DNA from: Marinobacter fonticola
GTDB lineage: Bacteria; Pseudomonadota; Gammaproteobacteria; Pseudomonadales; Oleiphilaceae
Reading direction: 5' to 3'
Assembly (NCBI RefSeq): GCF_008122265.1
Contig: NZ_CP043042.1
Span: 2,356,001-2,420,000 of the forward strand
Length of the DNA stretch: 64,000 nt
Shown here: piece after piece, positions 55,571 through 64,000 of the stretch
Numbering within the stretch: the first letter of the stretch is position 1
Layout: each line of letters begins with the position of its first letter
Made by a program: the position numbers and the translations under genes
Notes under the pieces: model-generated
What the model was told of the DNA's origin: nothing
The model's database searches: none
What the model saw: only the letters and a program-made list of their open reading frames with translations

Positions 55571-56001
55571 TTGCCGCCACGCTTCAAAACTGTGTGTCGG
55601 TCCAACGCCGGGCAAAAACACTTGAATTGAGGCGGCGTAAACAGACAATTAGCTTAGGCCAAGCGACGCAAAATTCGGCGAAAAAACCCAGCTTATAGAT
55701 AATAAATAAGCACTTTTAGCCGAACTTCGATGATGCAAAGCCAAGCGAAATAGAGTGTGCACAGTCTCGAATCACCGGTTTTGCGGAATAATAACGCAAA
55801 CACGCCTGACTGCCTCGCGCAGCCATGGACTACCTGCCCCATAGGTATTCCGACCGTGACCTGACGGGGCGATATTGCAATAATATGCGTTTTCGATAGA
55901 GCAACCCGGCGGCAGGCGATTTCTTTGCCCTGCTGCAGCAACGCGTGCGGGCGTCCGGGGGCCCTTTCTTACGCTGGAAATGCTGATTATAGGAGAGCAC
56001 C

Positions 56002-57276
56002 ATGACCGACAAGAAAGCGACGCTTTCGGTGGGTGATAAGTCACTAGAGCTGCCCGTATATGCCGGCACTGAAGGTCCAGACGTAATCGACGTCAGAAAT
56101 CTCGTCCAGGAAGGCGTCTTTACCTACGACCCGGGCTTCGTATCGACCGCAGCCTGCGAATCCAAGATCACCTACATTGACGGCGCCAACGGTGTTCTTC
56201 TTCACCGCGGCTATCCGATCGAGCAGCTGGCCGATAAATCCGATTATCTGGAAGTGTGTTACCTGCTATTGCACGGCGAACTCCCCTCCCCAGAAGAAAA
56301 CGCACGCTTCCGCGACACCGTTAAACACCACACCATGATTCACGACCAGATGCGCAACTTCTTCCACGGCTTCCGCCGTGACGCGCATCCGATGGCCATC
56401 ATGTGCGGGGTGGTGGGCGCTCTTTCAGCTTTCTACCACGACCAGATGGACGTCACCAACGAAGAGCAGCGCGAGATTACCGCGCATCGCCTGGTGGCCA
56501 AGATGCCAACGATTGCCGCATGGTGTTATAAGTACGCCAATGGCCAGCCGTTCATCTACCCGCGTAACGACCTGGATTACGCCGAGAACTTTCTCCAGAT
56601 GATGTTCGGCAACCCCTGCGAGGATTACGAGGTCAATCCGGTCCTGGCGAAGGCCATGGACAAGGTCTTTATCCTGCATGCTGACCACGAGCAAAACGCA
56701 TCGACCTCTACCGTACGGCTGGCCGGCTCTACCGGCGCCAACCCTTATGCCTGCATCGCCTCTGGCATTGCTGCTTTGTGGGGACCGGCGCACGGGGGCG
56801 CGAACGAGGCGGTGCTGGACATGCTGGCCGAGATTGGCGACGAAGCCAACATCGAAAAATTCGTGTCCAAAGCCAAAGACAAGAACGATCCATTCCGCCT
56901 TATGGGCTTCGGTCACCGGGTATACAAGAACTTCGACCCGCGCGCCAAAGTGATGCGCGAAACCTGTCACGAAGTCCTGTCCGAGCTTGGCCTGGAAAAC
57001 GATCCGCTGCTGCGCATCGCCCAGCGTCTCGAGAAGATTGCTCTGGAAGACGACTATTTTGTTGAGCGTAAGCTCTATCCGAATGTCGACTTTTACTCCG
57101 GCATCATTCTCAAGGCGATCGGCATCCCGACCTCGATGTTCACCGTCATCTTTGCCATGTCCCGGACCATTGGCTGGTTCTCCCACTGGAACGAGATGGT
57201 TAGCGGCAACTACCGTATCGGACGTCCGCGCCAGCTTTACACCGGCGCCAGCAAGCGCGACTATCCTACAAAGTAA
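56002..57276 (+). CDS. gltA: Citrate synthase
   Basis: A 424-residue type-II citrate synthase that condenses acetyl-CoA and oxaloacetate as the first step of the TCA cycle. Catalytic histidines 264 (GPAHGG) and 305 (FGHRVYK) and aspartate 363 (NVDFYSG) sit at nearly the same positions as in E. coli. AGGAGAGCACC precedes the ATG at 56002. The length and features ([27 protein letters not shown]) fit the NADH-sensitive hexameric form of gammaproteobacteria. It is divergent from sdhCDAB, as in Pseudomonas, and is ended by a strong terminator. Confidence 0.97.
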   Translation: MTDKKATLSVGDKSLELPVYAGTEGPDVIDVRNLVQEGVFTYDPGFVSTAACESKITYIDGANGVLLHRGYPIEQLADKSDYLEVCYLLLHGELPSPEENARFRDTVKHHTMIHDQMRNFFHGFRRDAHPMAIMCGVVGALSAFYHDQMDVTNEEQREITAHRLVAKMPTIAAWCYKYANGQPFIYPRNDLDYAENFLQMMFGNPCEDYEVNPVLAKAMDKVFILHADHEQNASTSTVRLAGSTGANPYACIASGIAALWGPAHGGANEAVLDMLAEIGDEANIEKFVSKAKDKNDPFRLMGFGHRVYKNFDPRAKVMRETCHEVLSELGLENDPLLRIAQRLEKIALEDDYFVERKLYPNVDFYSGIILKAIGIPTSMFTVIFAMSRTIGWFSHWNEMVSGNYRIGRPRQLYTGASKRDYPTK

Positions 57277-57300
57277 GCGCCTTGTTGGATTCGCCAGAAA

Positions 57301-57329
57301 GGGGCTGCACGATGTGCGGCCCCTTTTTT
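57301..57329 (+). terminator. Terminator of gltA
   Basis: GGGGCTGCAC (57301-57310) pairs with GTGCGGCCCC (57314-57323), with one G-U pair, across a three-base loop, followed by six T. Beyond it AGGCTGTTCGTTT occurs twice at a 14-base interval (57335-57347, 57349-57361). Confidence 0.9.
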
Positions 57330-57449
57330 GTTTGAGGCTGTTCGTTTAAGGCTGTTCGTTTTTAAGTGCCGTTCTCGGTGCTTGGGTACCCGCAAGCTCA
57401 TCCCGGGGCCCAAACCTAAAACCCAACTGCAATTGGAGGAAACCCACCC

Positions 57450-58334
57450 ATGTCAGCGAACGTGACGTTTATCGGGCTTGGCGTAATGGGCTACCCGATG
57501 GCGGGCCACTTGGCTCGGGCCGGCCACAAAGTAACCGTTTTCAATCGCACAGTTTCGAAAGCCCGGGATTGGGTCCAGGATTATGGCGGCCACGCGCGCG
57601 ACACCATTGCCGAGGCCGTGACAGACGCCGATTTCGTGATGACCTGCGTCGGGGCCGATCCTGACCTGAGAGAGGTCTACCTCAGTGCCACCGGCATTAT
57701 CGACAACGCCCCTGCCAATGCCATCCTGATCGATCACACGACAGTATCGGCGGAGGTCACTGTCGAAATCGCTCGGGCCGCACTTGATCGAGGTCAAGGC
57801 TTCATGGATGCGCCGGTGTCCGGCGGCCAGAAAGGGGCCGAAGACGGCAAACTGACGATTATGTGCGGCGCATCCCAGGACGCTTTCGACCGCGCAAGAC
57901 CCCTGCTCGATACCTATGGCAAGGCGGTGACGCTCATGGGTGAGCCGGGCAAGGGCCAACTGACCAAAATGGTGAACCAGATTGCTGTTGCCGGGTTGGT
58001 TCAGGGTCTATCGGAATGCCTGTACTTCGCGGAGCAGTCCGGTCTTGACCAAAAACTAGTGATCGATGTCATTTCCCAAGGCGCGGCCCAATCCTGGCAA
58101 ATGGAAAACCGGTCCCCGACCATGATAGCGGGCAAATACGACCATGGTTTCGCGGTCAACTGGATGCGCAAAGACCTGAATATCTGCCTGACAGAAGCCC
58201 GGCAGCGAGGCATCACGCTGCCGGTAACGGCATTGGTGGATCAGTTCTATGCCGATGTACAGGCGATGGGAGGCGAGCGCTGGGATACGTCCAGCCTGTT
58301 GGCACGGCTGCGAAAATTGGGCAACCTGCAGTAA
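57450..58334 (+). CDS. NAD(P)-dependent beta-hydroxyacid dehydrogenase (3-hydroxyisobutyrate dehydrogenase family)
   Basis: A 294-residue enzyme with the N-terminal Rossmann motif GLGVMG (residues 9-14), the DAPVSGGQKGAEDG substrate loop (120-133) and the catalytic lysine 173 in GKGQLTKMVNQ. The family covers 3-hydroxyisobutyrate dehydrogenase, tartronate semialdehyde reductase (GarR) and others; the substrate is not decided by these motifs. GGAGGAAA precedes the ATG. The gene is single, convergent with topA, and separated from it by a two-way terminator. Confidence 0.85.
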   Translation: MSANVTFIGLGVMGYPMAGHLARAGHKVTVFNRTVSKARDWVQDYGGHARDTIAEAVTDADFVMTCVGADPDLREVYLSATGIIDNAPANAILIDHTTVSAEVTVEIARAALDRGQGFMDAPVSGGQKGAEDGKLTIMCGASQDAFDRARPLLDTYGKAVTLMGEPGKGQLTKMVNQIAVAGLVQGLSECLYFAEQSGLDQKLVIDVISQGAAQSWQMENRSPTMIAGKYDHGFAVNWMRKDLNICLTEARQRGITLPVTALVDQFYADVQAMGGERWDTSSLLARLRKLGNLQ

Positions 58335-58365
58335 GCCGCTTATGCACGCGGGTGATACCAAACAG

Positions 58366-58399
58366 AAAAGGCCCCACGGTCGCCCGTGAGGCCTTTTCT
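58366..58399. terminator. Bidirectional terminator between the dehydrogenase and topA genes
   Basis: AAAAGGCC (58366-58373) and GGCCTTTT (58390-58397) form the base of a long stem, with CACGG/CCGTG inside. The T-run reads to the right for the plus strand and, since the A-run on the left is its complement, also serves the minus strand. Confidence 0.75.
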
Positions 58400-58423
58400 T
58401 CAACGGTGTTTTCGATAGCCCCG

Positions 58424-61069
58424 TCAGGCTTTCTTGTCTTTCACCTGCCACTTACCGGCGGTGTAGAAGGCACTCCAGCCTGTGGCCTTACCGTCCTTCT
58501 CACTCATAACGTACTGTTCTTTGGTTTTGCGACTATAGCGGATCACCGCGGGGTTGCCCTCGGGATCCTGCTCGGGCGCATCCATCAGGAAGCCGTACTT
58601 GGGATCAATCTCCTCCCGGTGCGGCTTGATCTCTTTCACCAACGGCGCCCGGGTCTCCCGATTCTTGGGGAATTTACTGGCAGCCAAGAACAGGCCGGAA
58701 GCCCCGTCGCGCAGCACGTAAGTGTCATCCACCTTCTCGCACTTGAGCTCGGGCATCGGCACCGGATCCATCTTAGGCGGAGCGGGCTCGCCGCTACGCA
58801 GTAGTTTGCGGGTGTTTTTGCATTCCGTGTTGGTGCAGCCGAAGTATTTGCCGAAACGCCCCGTCTTGAGCTGCATCTCGGAACCGCACTTGTCGCACTC
58901 CAGCGTCGGCCCGTCGTAGCCCTTTATACGGAAGGAGCCTTCTTCCACCTCGTAACCTGAACAATCCGGGTTATTGCCGCAGACATGAAGCTTGCGCGTC
59001 TCGTCGACCAGATAACTGTCCATCGCCGTGCCACACTTGGGGCAACGGCGCTTCTTACGCAGCAGCCAGCTCTCGCCCTCACCTTCCACATCATCTTCGG
59101 CGCTGACGACTTCATCGCCGGAGACCAGATTGATCGTTGTCTTGCAACGCTCCTTAGGCGGCAGCTGGTAACCGGAACAGCCAAGGAATACCCCCGTGCT
59201 GGCCACGCGAATCTGCATCGGGCGGGCGCACGTGGGACAGGGAATATCAGTCTCCGTCGGGGTATTACCGCGCATGCCACCGTGGTCAGAGTCGGACCCT
59301 GCGGCATCGAGCTGCTGTTTAAAGCGCTCATAGAAGCCATTCAACACCCGCTTCCAGTCGATGTCACCGGCGGCAATTTCGTCCAGCTCTTCCTCGAGGC
59401 GGGCCGTGAAGTCGTAATCCATCAAATTCGAGAAGGATTCGGACAGTCGATCCGTGACGATGTCACCCATTTTCTCAGCGTAGAAACGGCGATTCTGTAA
59501 ACGCACGTATCCCCGATCCTGAATGGTCGAGATAATCGACGCATACGTAGACGGCCGGCCAATGCCTCGCTTTTCCAGTTCCTTCACCAGGCTCGCTTCC
59601 GTGTAGCGCGGTGACGGTTTGGTGAAATGCTGGGTCGGGTCCAGCTTGGCCAGATCGAGTTTTTCGTTGACCTTGATGTCCGGCAGCGCCACGTCTTCGT
59701 CTTTTTTCGAGGACTGGGGCGCCGCTTTAAGGAAACCGTCGAAACGAATGATGCGCCCGCGGGTACGCAGCTCGTAGCCTCCAGCTTCAACGGCAATGGA
59801 GGTACTGGTGAATTCGGCGTCCGCCATTTGGCAGGCGATGAACTGCCGCCAAATCAAGTCGTAAAGCCTTTCTGCGTCCTTTTCCAAACCACTAATGTCG
59901 GTGGGCCGCCGCTTGACGTCGGTCGGGCGAATCGCCTCGTGAGCCTCCTGAGCACCCTCTTTGCTACCGTAGACGCGGGGGTTCTCCGGTAAATACTTGC
60001 CGCCAAATTGGTTGTCGACGTAGTCGCGCACGTTGGCCACCGCTTCCTGGCTCAGGTTGGTGGAGTCGGTACGCATGTAGGTGATGAAGCCGGCTTCGTA
60101 TAGACGCTGGGCTAACATCATGGTTTTCTTGACGCTGAAACCCATCCGGTTGCTGGCCGCTTGCTGCAGCGTGGATGTGATAAACGGCGCACTGGGACGC
60201 GAACGCGTGGGCTTATCCTCGCGCTTGGCGACCCGGAATTCGGAGGCCTTGAGCTTGTCGACATGCGCTTTGGTTTCAGATTCACTGGTGGGCCGGAACG
60301 CCTTGTCACCGTCGCGAGTCACTTCAAAGCGCACCGGAGACTTCTCGTCCTTGGGTGCTAAATTGGCATGTACTTGCCAATACTCTTCCGGCACGAACGT
60401 GCGGATTTCCCGCTCTCGCTCGGCGATGAGACGTACCGCAACCGACTGTACGCGGCCTGCGGAGAGCCCGCGCGCCAATTTGCTCCAGAGCAACGGCGAA
60501 ACCATATAACCGACTACCCGGTCGAGGAAGCGCCGCGCCTGCTGGGCATTTACCCGGTCGCGGTCAAGCTGGCCGGGCTCTTTGAAAGCCTCCTGGATGG
60601 CGCGCTTGGTGATCTCGTTAAACACCACCCGGCGATACTTGCCAGCGTCGCCGCCGATGGTTTCCTGCAAGTGCCAGGCAATGGCCTCCCCTTCTCTGTC
60701 CAAGTCCGTTGCGAGGTAAACGTGGTCAGCGGATTTAGCCAGTCGCTTGAGTTCGTTAACCACCTTTTCCTTGCCCGGAAGTACCTGGTAATGCGCATCC
60801 CAGTCTCTATCGGGATCAACCCCCATACGGGCAACAAGTTGTTCCCGGGCCTTGCGCTTCTTGTACTCGGCCTTCTCTTCGGGGTCCATCTTCCGGGTTT
60901 GGGCCGCCTGCTTGGCGCGGTCCTTGGGATCAGATTGGGTACCACTGCCGCTGACTGGCAAATCGCGGATATGCCCGACACTGGACTTCACCACATAGTC
61001 GGGGCCCAGGTACTTGTTGATGGTTTTCGCTTTTGCCGGTGACTCGACAATGACGAGATTCTTACCCAT
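58424..61069 (-). CDS. topA: DNA topoisomerase I
   Basis: An 881-residue type IA topoisomerase that relaxes negative supercoils. The Toprim fold at the N-terminus has glutamate 9 ([10 protein letters not shown]) and DLDRE (122-126). The catalytic tyrosine is residue 331 in [11 protein letters not shown]. Three zinc-ribbon motifs follow in the C-terminal region: CPTC and paired cysteines, CPKC with CGNNPDC, and CDKC with CTNTEC. The frame continues to 61117, but the ATG at 61069 matches the usual [14 protein letters not shown] start. It is a single gene, with fadA upstream on the same strand 311 bases away. Confidence 0.95.
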   Translation of the reverse strand: MGKNLVIVESPAKAKTINKYLGPDYVVKSSVGHIRDLPVSGSGTQSDPKDRAKQAAQTRKMDPEEKAEYKKRKAREQLVARMGVDPDRDWDAHYQVLPGKEKVVNELKRLAKSADHVYLATDLDREGEAIAWHLQETIGGDAGKYRRVVFNEITKRAIQEAFKEPGQLDRDRVNAQQARRFLDRVVGYMVSPLLWSKLARGLSAGRVQSVAVRLIAEREREIRTFVPEEYWQVHANLAPKDEKSPVRFEVTRDGDKAFRPTSESETKAHVDKLKASEFRVAKREDKPTRSRPSAPFITSTLQQAASNRMGFSVKKTMMLAQRLYEAGFITYMRTDSTNLSQEAVANVRDYVDNQFGGKYLPENPRVYGSKEGAQEAHEAIRPTDVKRRPTDISGLEKDAERLYDLIWRQFIACQMADAEFTSTSIAVEAGGYELRTRGRIIRFDGFLKAAPQSSKKDEDVALPDIKVNEKLDLAKLDPTQHFTKPSPRYTEASLVKELEKRGIGRPSTYASIISTIQDRGYVRLQNRRFYAEKMGDIVTDRLSESFSNLMDYDFTARLEEELDEIAAGDIDWKRVLNGFYERFKQQLDAAGSDSDHGGMRGNTPTETDIPCPTCARPMQIRVASTGVFLGCSGYQLPPKERCKTTINLVSGDEVVSAEDDVEGEGESWLLRKKRRCPKCGTAMDSYLVDETRKLHVCGNNPDCSGYEVEEGSFRIKGYDGPTLECDKCGSEMQLKTGRFGKYFGCTNTECKNTRKLLRSGEPAPPKMDPVPMPELKCEKVDDTYVLRDGASGLFLAASKFPKNRETRAPLVKEIKPHREEIDPKYGFLMDAPEQDPEGNPAVIRYSRKTKEQYVMSEKDGKATGWSAFYTAGKWQVKDKKA

Positions 61070-61331
61070 AGCGGAATTGGTTTCCTCACATGCTCCCTTC
61101 AAAGCAGGGAGCCTCAAAATCAGGTTTAGAGAGACACTGAGCAGATGTCAAAACCTGAGCAGTCAGCACGACAGCTCTTCAGTGCAACTCATTATTGGCT
61201 AAAAATCAGGCTGCTAGCGCATTTACACTCGCAGCTTTATAGGTGCTCTGTTTTACAGGGTCAAGATGAACAGCACAACCCATCTTTGGGCCGAGCTTTC
61301 GATAGTCAACCATCAATCTGAACCCACTCGC

Positions 61332-61357
61332 AAAAAAAAGCCCGGCGATTGCCGGGC
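61332..61357 (-). terminator. Terminator of fadBA
   Basis: GCCCGGC (61340-61346) pairs with GCCGGGC (61351-61357) across a four-base loop. On the minus strand it is followed by eight T (61339-61332). It lies about 25 bases after the fadA stop. Confidence 0.9.
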
Positions 61358-61380
61358 TTCCGTCAGTCACGCTTGCGAGA

Positions 61381-62583
<1,203 letters not shown>

Positions 62584-62589
62584 TCAGGG

Positions 62590-64000
62590 TTAGCCAAAGA
62601 ACTTTTCGCCATTCTTGGCCATATCACGCAGTTTCTCGGTCGGGTGGTACAACGGACCCAGATCTGCATACTTGTCTGCCAGTTCGACGAACGTGTCGAC
62701 ACCCATGTCGTCGATGTAGCGCAGCGCGCCACCACGGAACGGCGGGAAACCGATACCGTAGATCAGGCCCATGTCGGCATCGGCCGGGGATTCGACGATG
62801 TTGTCTTCCAGGCAGCGAACGGTTTCCAGGCAAAGCGGGATCATCATACGGGCGATGATATCTTCTTCACTGAAGTCGTTCTTGGACTGAACCACCGGCT
62901 CAAGAAGCTTGTAGGCCTCTTCGTCAACGACCTTCTTCTGCTTGCCCTTGCGGTCCAGCTCGTACTTGTAGAAGCCTTTGTCGTTCTTCTGGCCATAACG
63001 GTTGTTGTCGAACATCACGTCGATCGCCGTTGTGCCTTCGTGCTTCATACGATCCGGGAAGCCGTCAGCCATAACTTCACCAGCGTGCTTACCCGTATCC
63101 ATGCCAACGACGTCCAGCAGATAAGCCGGACCCATCGGCCAGCCAAACTTTTCCATCACCTTGTCGACTTGCTGGAAGTCCGCGCCGTCACGCACCAGAC
63201 CGATAAAGCCGCCGAAGTACGGGAACAGAACACGGTTGACCAGGAAGCCCGGGCAATCGTTGACCACGATTGGGGTCTTGCCCATGGCCTTGGCGTAAGC
63301 AACAGTAGTCGCAATCGCACGATCAGACGTCTTCTCACCACGGATGACCTCAACCAACGGCATCATGTGTACCGGGTTGAAGAAGTGCATGCCGCAGAAG
63401 TTCTCGGGACGCTTGAGGTTTTTAGCCAGCAGATCGATGGAGATCGTTGAGGTGTTGGAGGTCAGAATCGCGTCGTCCCGAACCATTTCTTCGGTTTCAC
63501 GCAGAACCGCATCTTTCACCTTCGGGTTTTCAACCACCGCTTCAACAACCAAGTCTACGTTCTTGAAATCACCGTAGTTCAGGGTGGGAGTAATGCTGTT
63601 GAGAACGTCAGCCATCTGGTCGGGCTTCATCTTGCCCTTGTCGACGCGCTTGGCCAGCAGCTTCTTGGCTTCCTTAAGGCCCAGGGCGATACCGTCCTGG
63701 TTGATATCCTTCATGATGATCGGAGTGCCTTTCAGTGCAGACTGATACGCCACACCGCCGCCCATGATACCGGCGCCCAACACGGCGGTCAGTTTCACGT
63801 CGTTGGCTTCCTTCTCCCACAGCTTGGCCTTTTTCTTCAGCTCCTGATCGTTCAGGAACAGGCCGACCAAGCACGCTGCGACGTTGGTCTTGGCCATTTT
63901 GGCGAAGCCCTTGGCCTCAACCTCAAGCGCCTTGTCGCGCGTCAGACTGGCATGCTTCTGCATCACCTTGATAGCTTCGACAGGCGCGGGGTAGTTTTTG
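62590..64000 (-). CDS. fadB: Fatty acid oxidation complex alpha subunit, C-terminal part
   Basis: Only the last 470 residues of FadB are inside the window; the 5' part lies beyond 64000. What remains contains the hydroxyacyl-CoA dehydrogenase region, with the NAD site [19 protein letters not shown], the [20 protein letters not shown] catalytic segment with its histidine, and the [18 protein letters not shown] region. The enoyl-CoA hydratase part would be upstream. It is the alpha subunit working with FadA. The frame runs open to the window edge. Confidence 0.95.
   Translation of the reverse strand, partial: KNYPAPVEAIKVMQKHASLTRDKALEVEAKGFAKMAKTNVAACLVGLFLNDQELKKKAKLWEKEANDVKLTAVLGAGIMGGGVAYQSALKGTPIIMKDINQDGIALGLKEAKKLLAKRVDKGKMKPDQMADVLNSITPTLNYGDFKNVDLVVEAVVENPKVKDAVLRETEEMVRDDAILTSNTSTISIDLLAKNLKRPENFCGMHFFNPVHMMPLVEVIRGEKTSDRAIATTVAYAKAMGKTPIVVNDCPGFLVNRVLFPYFGGFIGLVRDGADFQQVDKVMEKFGWPMGPAYLLDVVGMDTGKHAGEVMADGFPDRMKHEGTTAIDVMFDNNRYGQKNDKGFYKYELDRKGKQKKVVDEEAYKLLEPVVQSKNDFSEEDIIARMMIPLCLETVRCLEDNIVESPADADMGLIYGIGFPPFRGGALRYIDDMGVDTFVELADKYADLGPLYHPTEKLRDMAKNGEKFFG

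Larger units (their letters stand above)
55134..56001. other. 868-base control region between sdhC and gltA
   Basis: An AT-rich stretch with no supported gene. It holds two palindromes ahead of sdhC (55396-55432) and a plus-strand sigma-70 promoter (55543-55570) for gltA. The 425 bases between that promoter and the gltA ATG would be an unusually long leader. The frames on the minus strand (55693-56069) are not protein-like. Confidence 0.65.

Noticed and set aside
55693..56069. Minus-strand small genes in the gltA leader
   Set aside because: Three overlapping frames of 79-90 codons without ribosome-binding sites or protein-like composition, in the leader of gltA.

Overview
The window is a piece of chromosome from a flagellated, respiring gammaproteobacterium with a full TCA cycle. 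Gene orders such as GntR regulator-smc-zipA-ligA, gltA divergent from sdhCDAB-sucAB-lpd-sucCD, trpS-scpA-scpB-rluB and fadB-fadA near topA recall Pseudomonas and, I infer, Marinobacter-type marine bacteria. The genus is inferred from gene order and protein style only. I see no insertion sequence, prophage, integrase, CRISPR array or plasmid gene. Gene density is high and most of the content is core genome.

Layout. 1-1835: the end of a cyclopropane-fatty-acid-synthase-type methyltransferase, a DUF2878-like membrane protein and a secreted hypothetical protein, overlapping by ATGA. 2081-4123: xthA, a PhaD-like TetR regulator and a convergent phasin. 4124-4825: a gene-free stretch with an orphan plus-strand terminator (small-RNA candidate). 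4826-9796: a DUF442 phosphatase/sulfurtransferase-like protein, a SulP anion transporter, hemH and gabT, the last behind a perfect inverted repeat. 9975-14147: a chemoreceptor divergent from the 5-oxoprolinase operon pxpABC. 14390-14694: tRNA-Ser(GGA) and a broken copy of its tail and terminator. 14745-18430: cheR, cheV, flgA, flgM (with a good sigma-28 promoter) and flgN. 18612-25924: an unusual MshEN-type protein, a periplasmic cyclophilin, mnmC, a CBS protein and a large Calx-beta-like lipoprotein. 26178-33983: ligA, zipA, smc and a GntR/FCD regulator. 34089-35830: a DGPF/YCII protein and an ECF42-type sigma factor. 35904-39557: dbpA, an unknown membrane-anchored protein and a GAF-GGDEF diguanylate cyclase. 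39569-43466: rluB, scpB, scpA and trpS. 43647-57276: the TCA-cycle block. 57450-64000: a beta-hydroxyacid dehydrogenase, topA, fadA and the 3' part of fadB.

How the genes work together. Carbon from beta-oxidation (FadBA) and GABA (GabT) enters the TCA cycle encoded by gltA, sdh and suc; SDH feeds the respiratory quinone pool and HemH supplies haem. ScpA, ScpB and SMC form the condensin complex, and ZipA, TopA and LigA cover division, supercoiling and replication. CheR, CheV and the chemoreceptor act on the flagellar system to which FlgA, FlgM and FlgN belong. Cyclic-di-GMP may link the diguanylate cyclase with the MshEN-type protein at 18612-19349.

The least ordinary items are that MshEN-type protein, the ECF42-DGPF pair, the four-cysteine motif in TrpS resembling the Fe-S site of Thermotoga TrpRS, the broken tRNA-Ser tail duplication, two nested palindromes ahead of sdhC, and the orphan terminator near 4490. 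None is strong evidence for a wholly new system.
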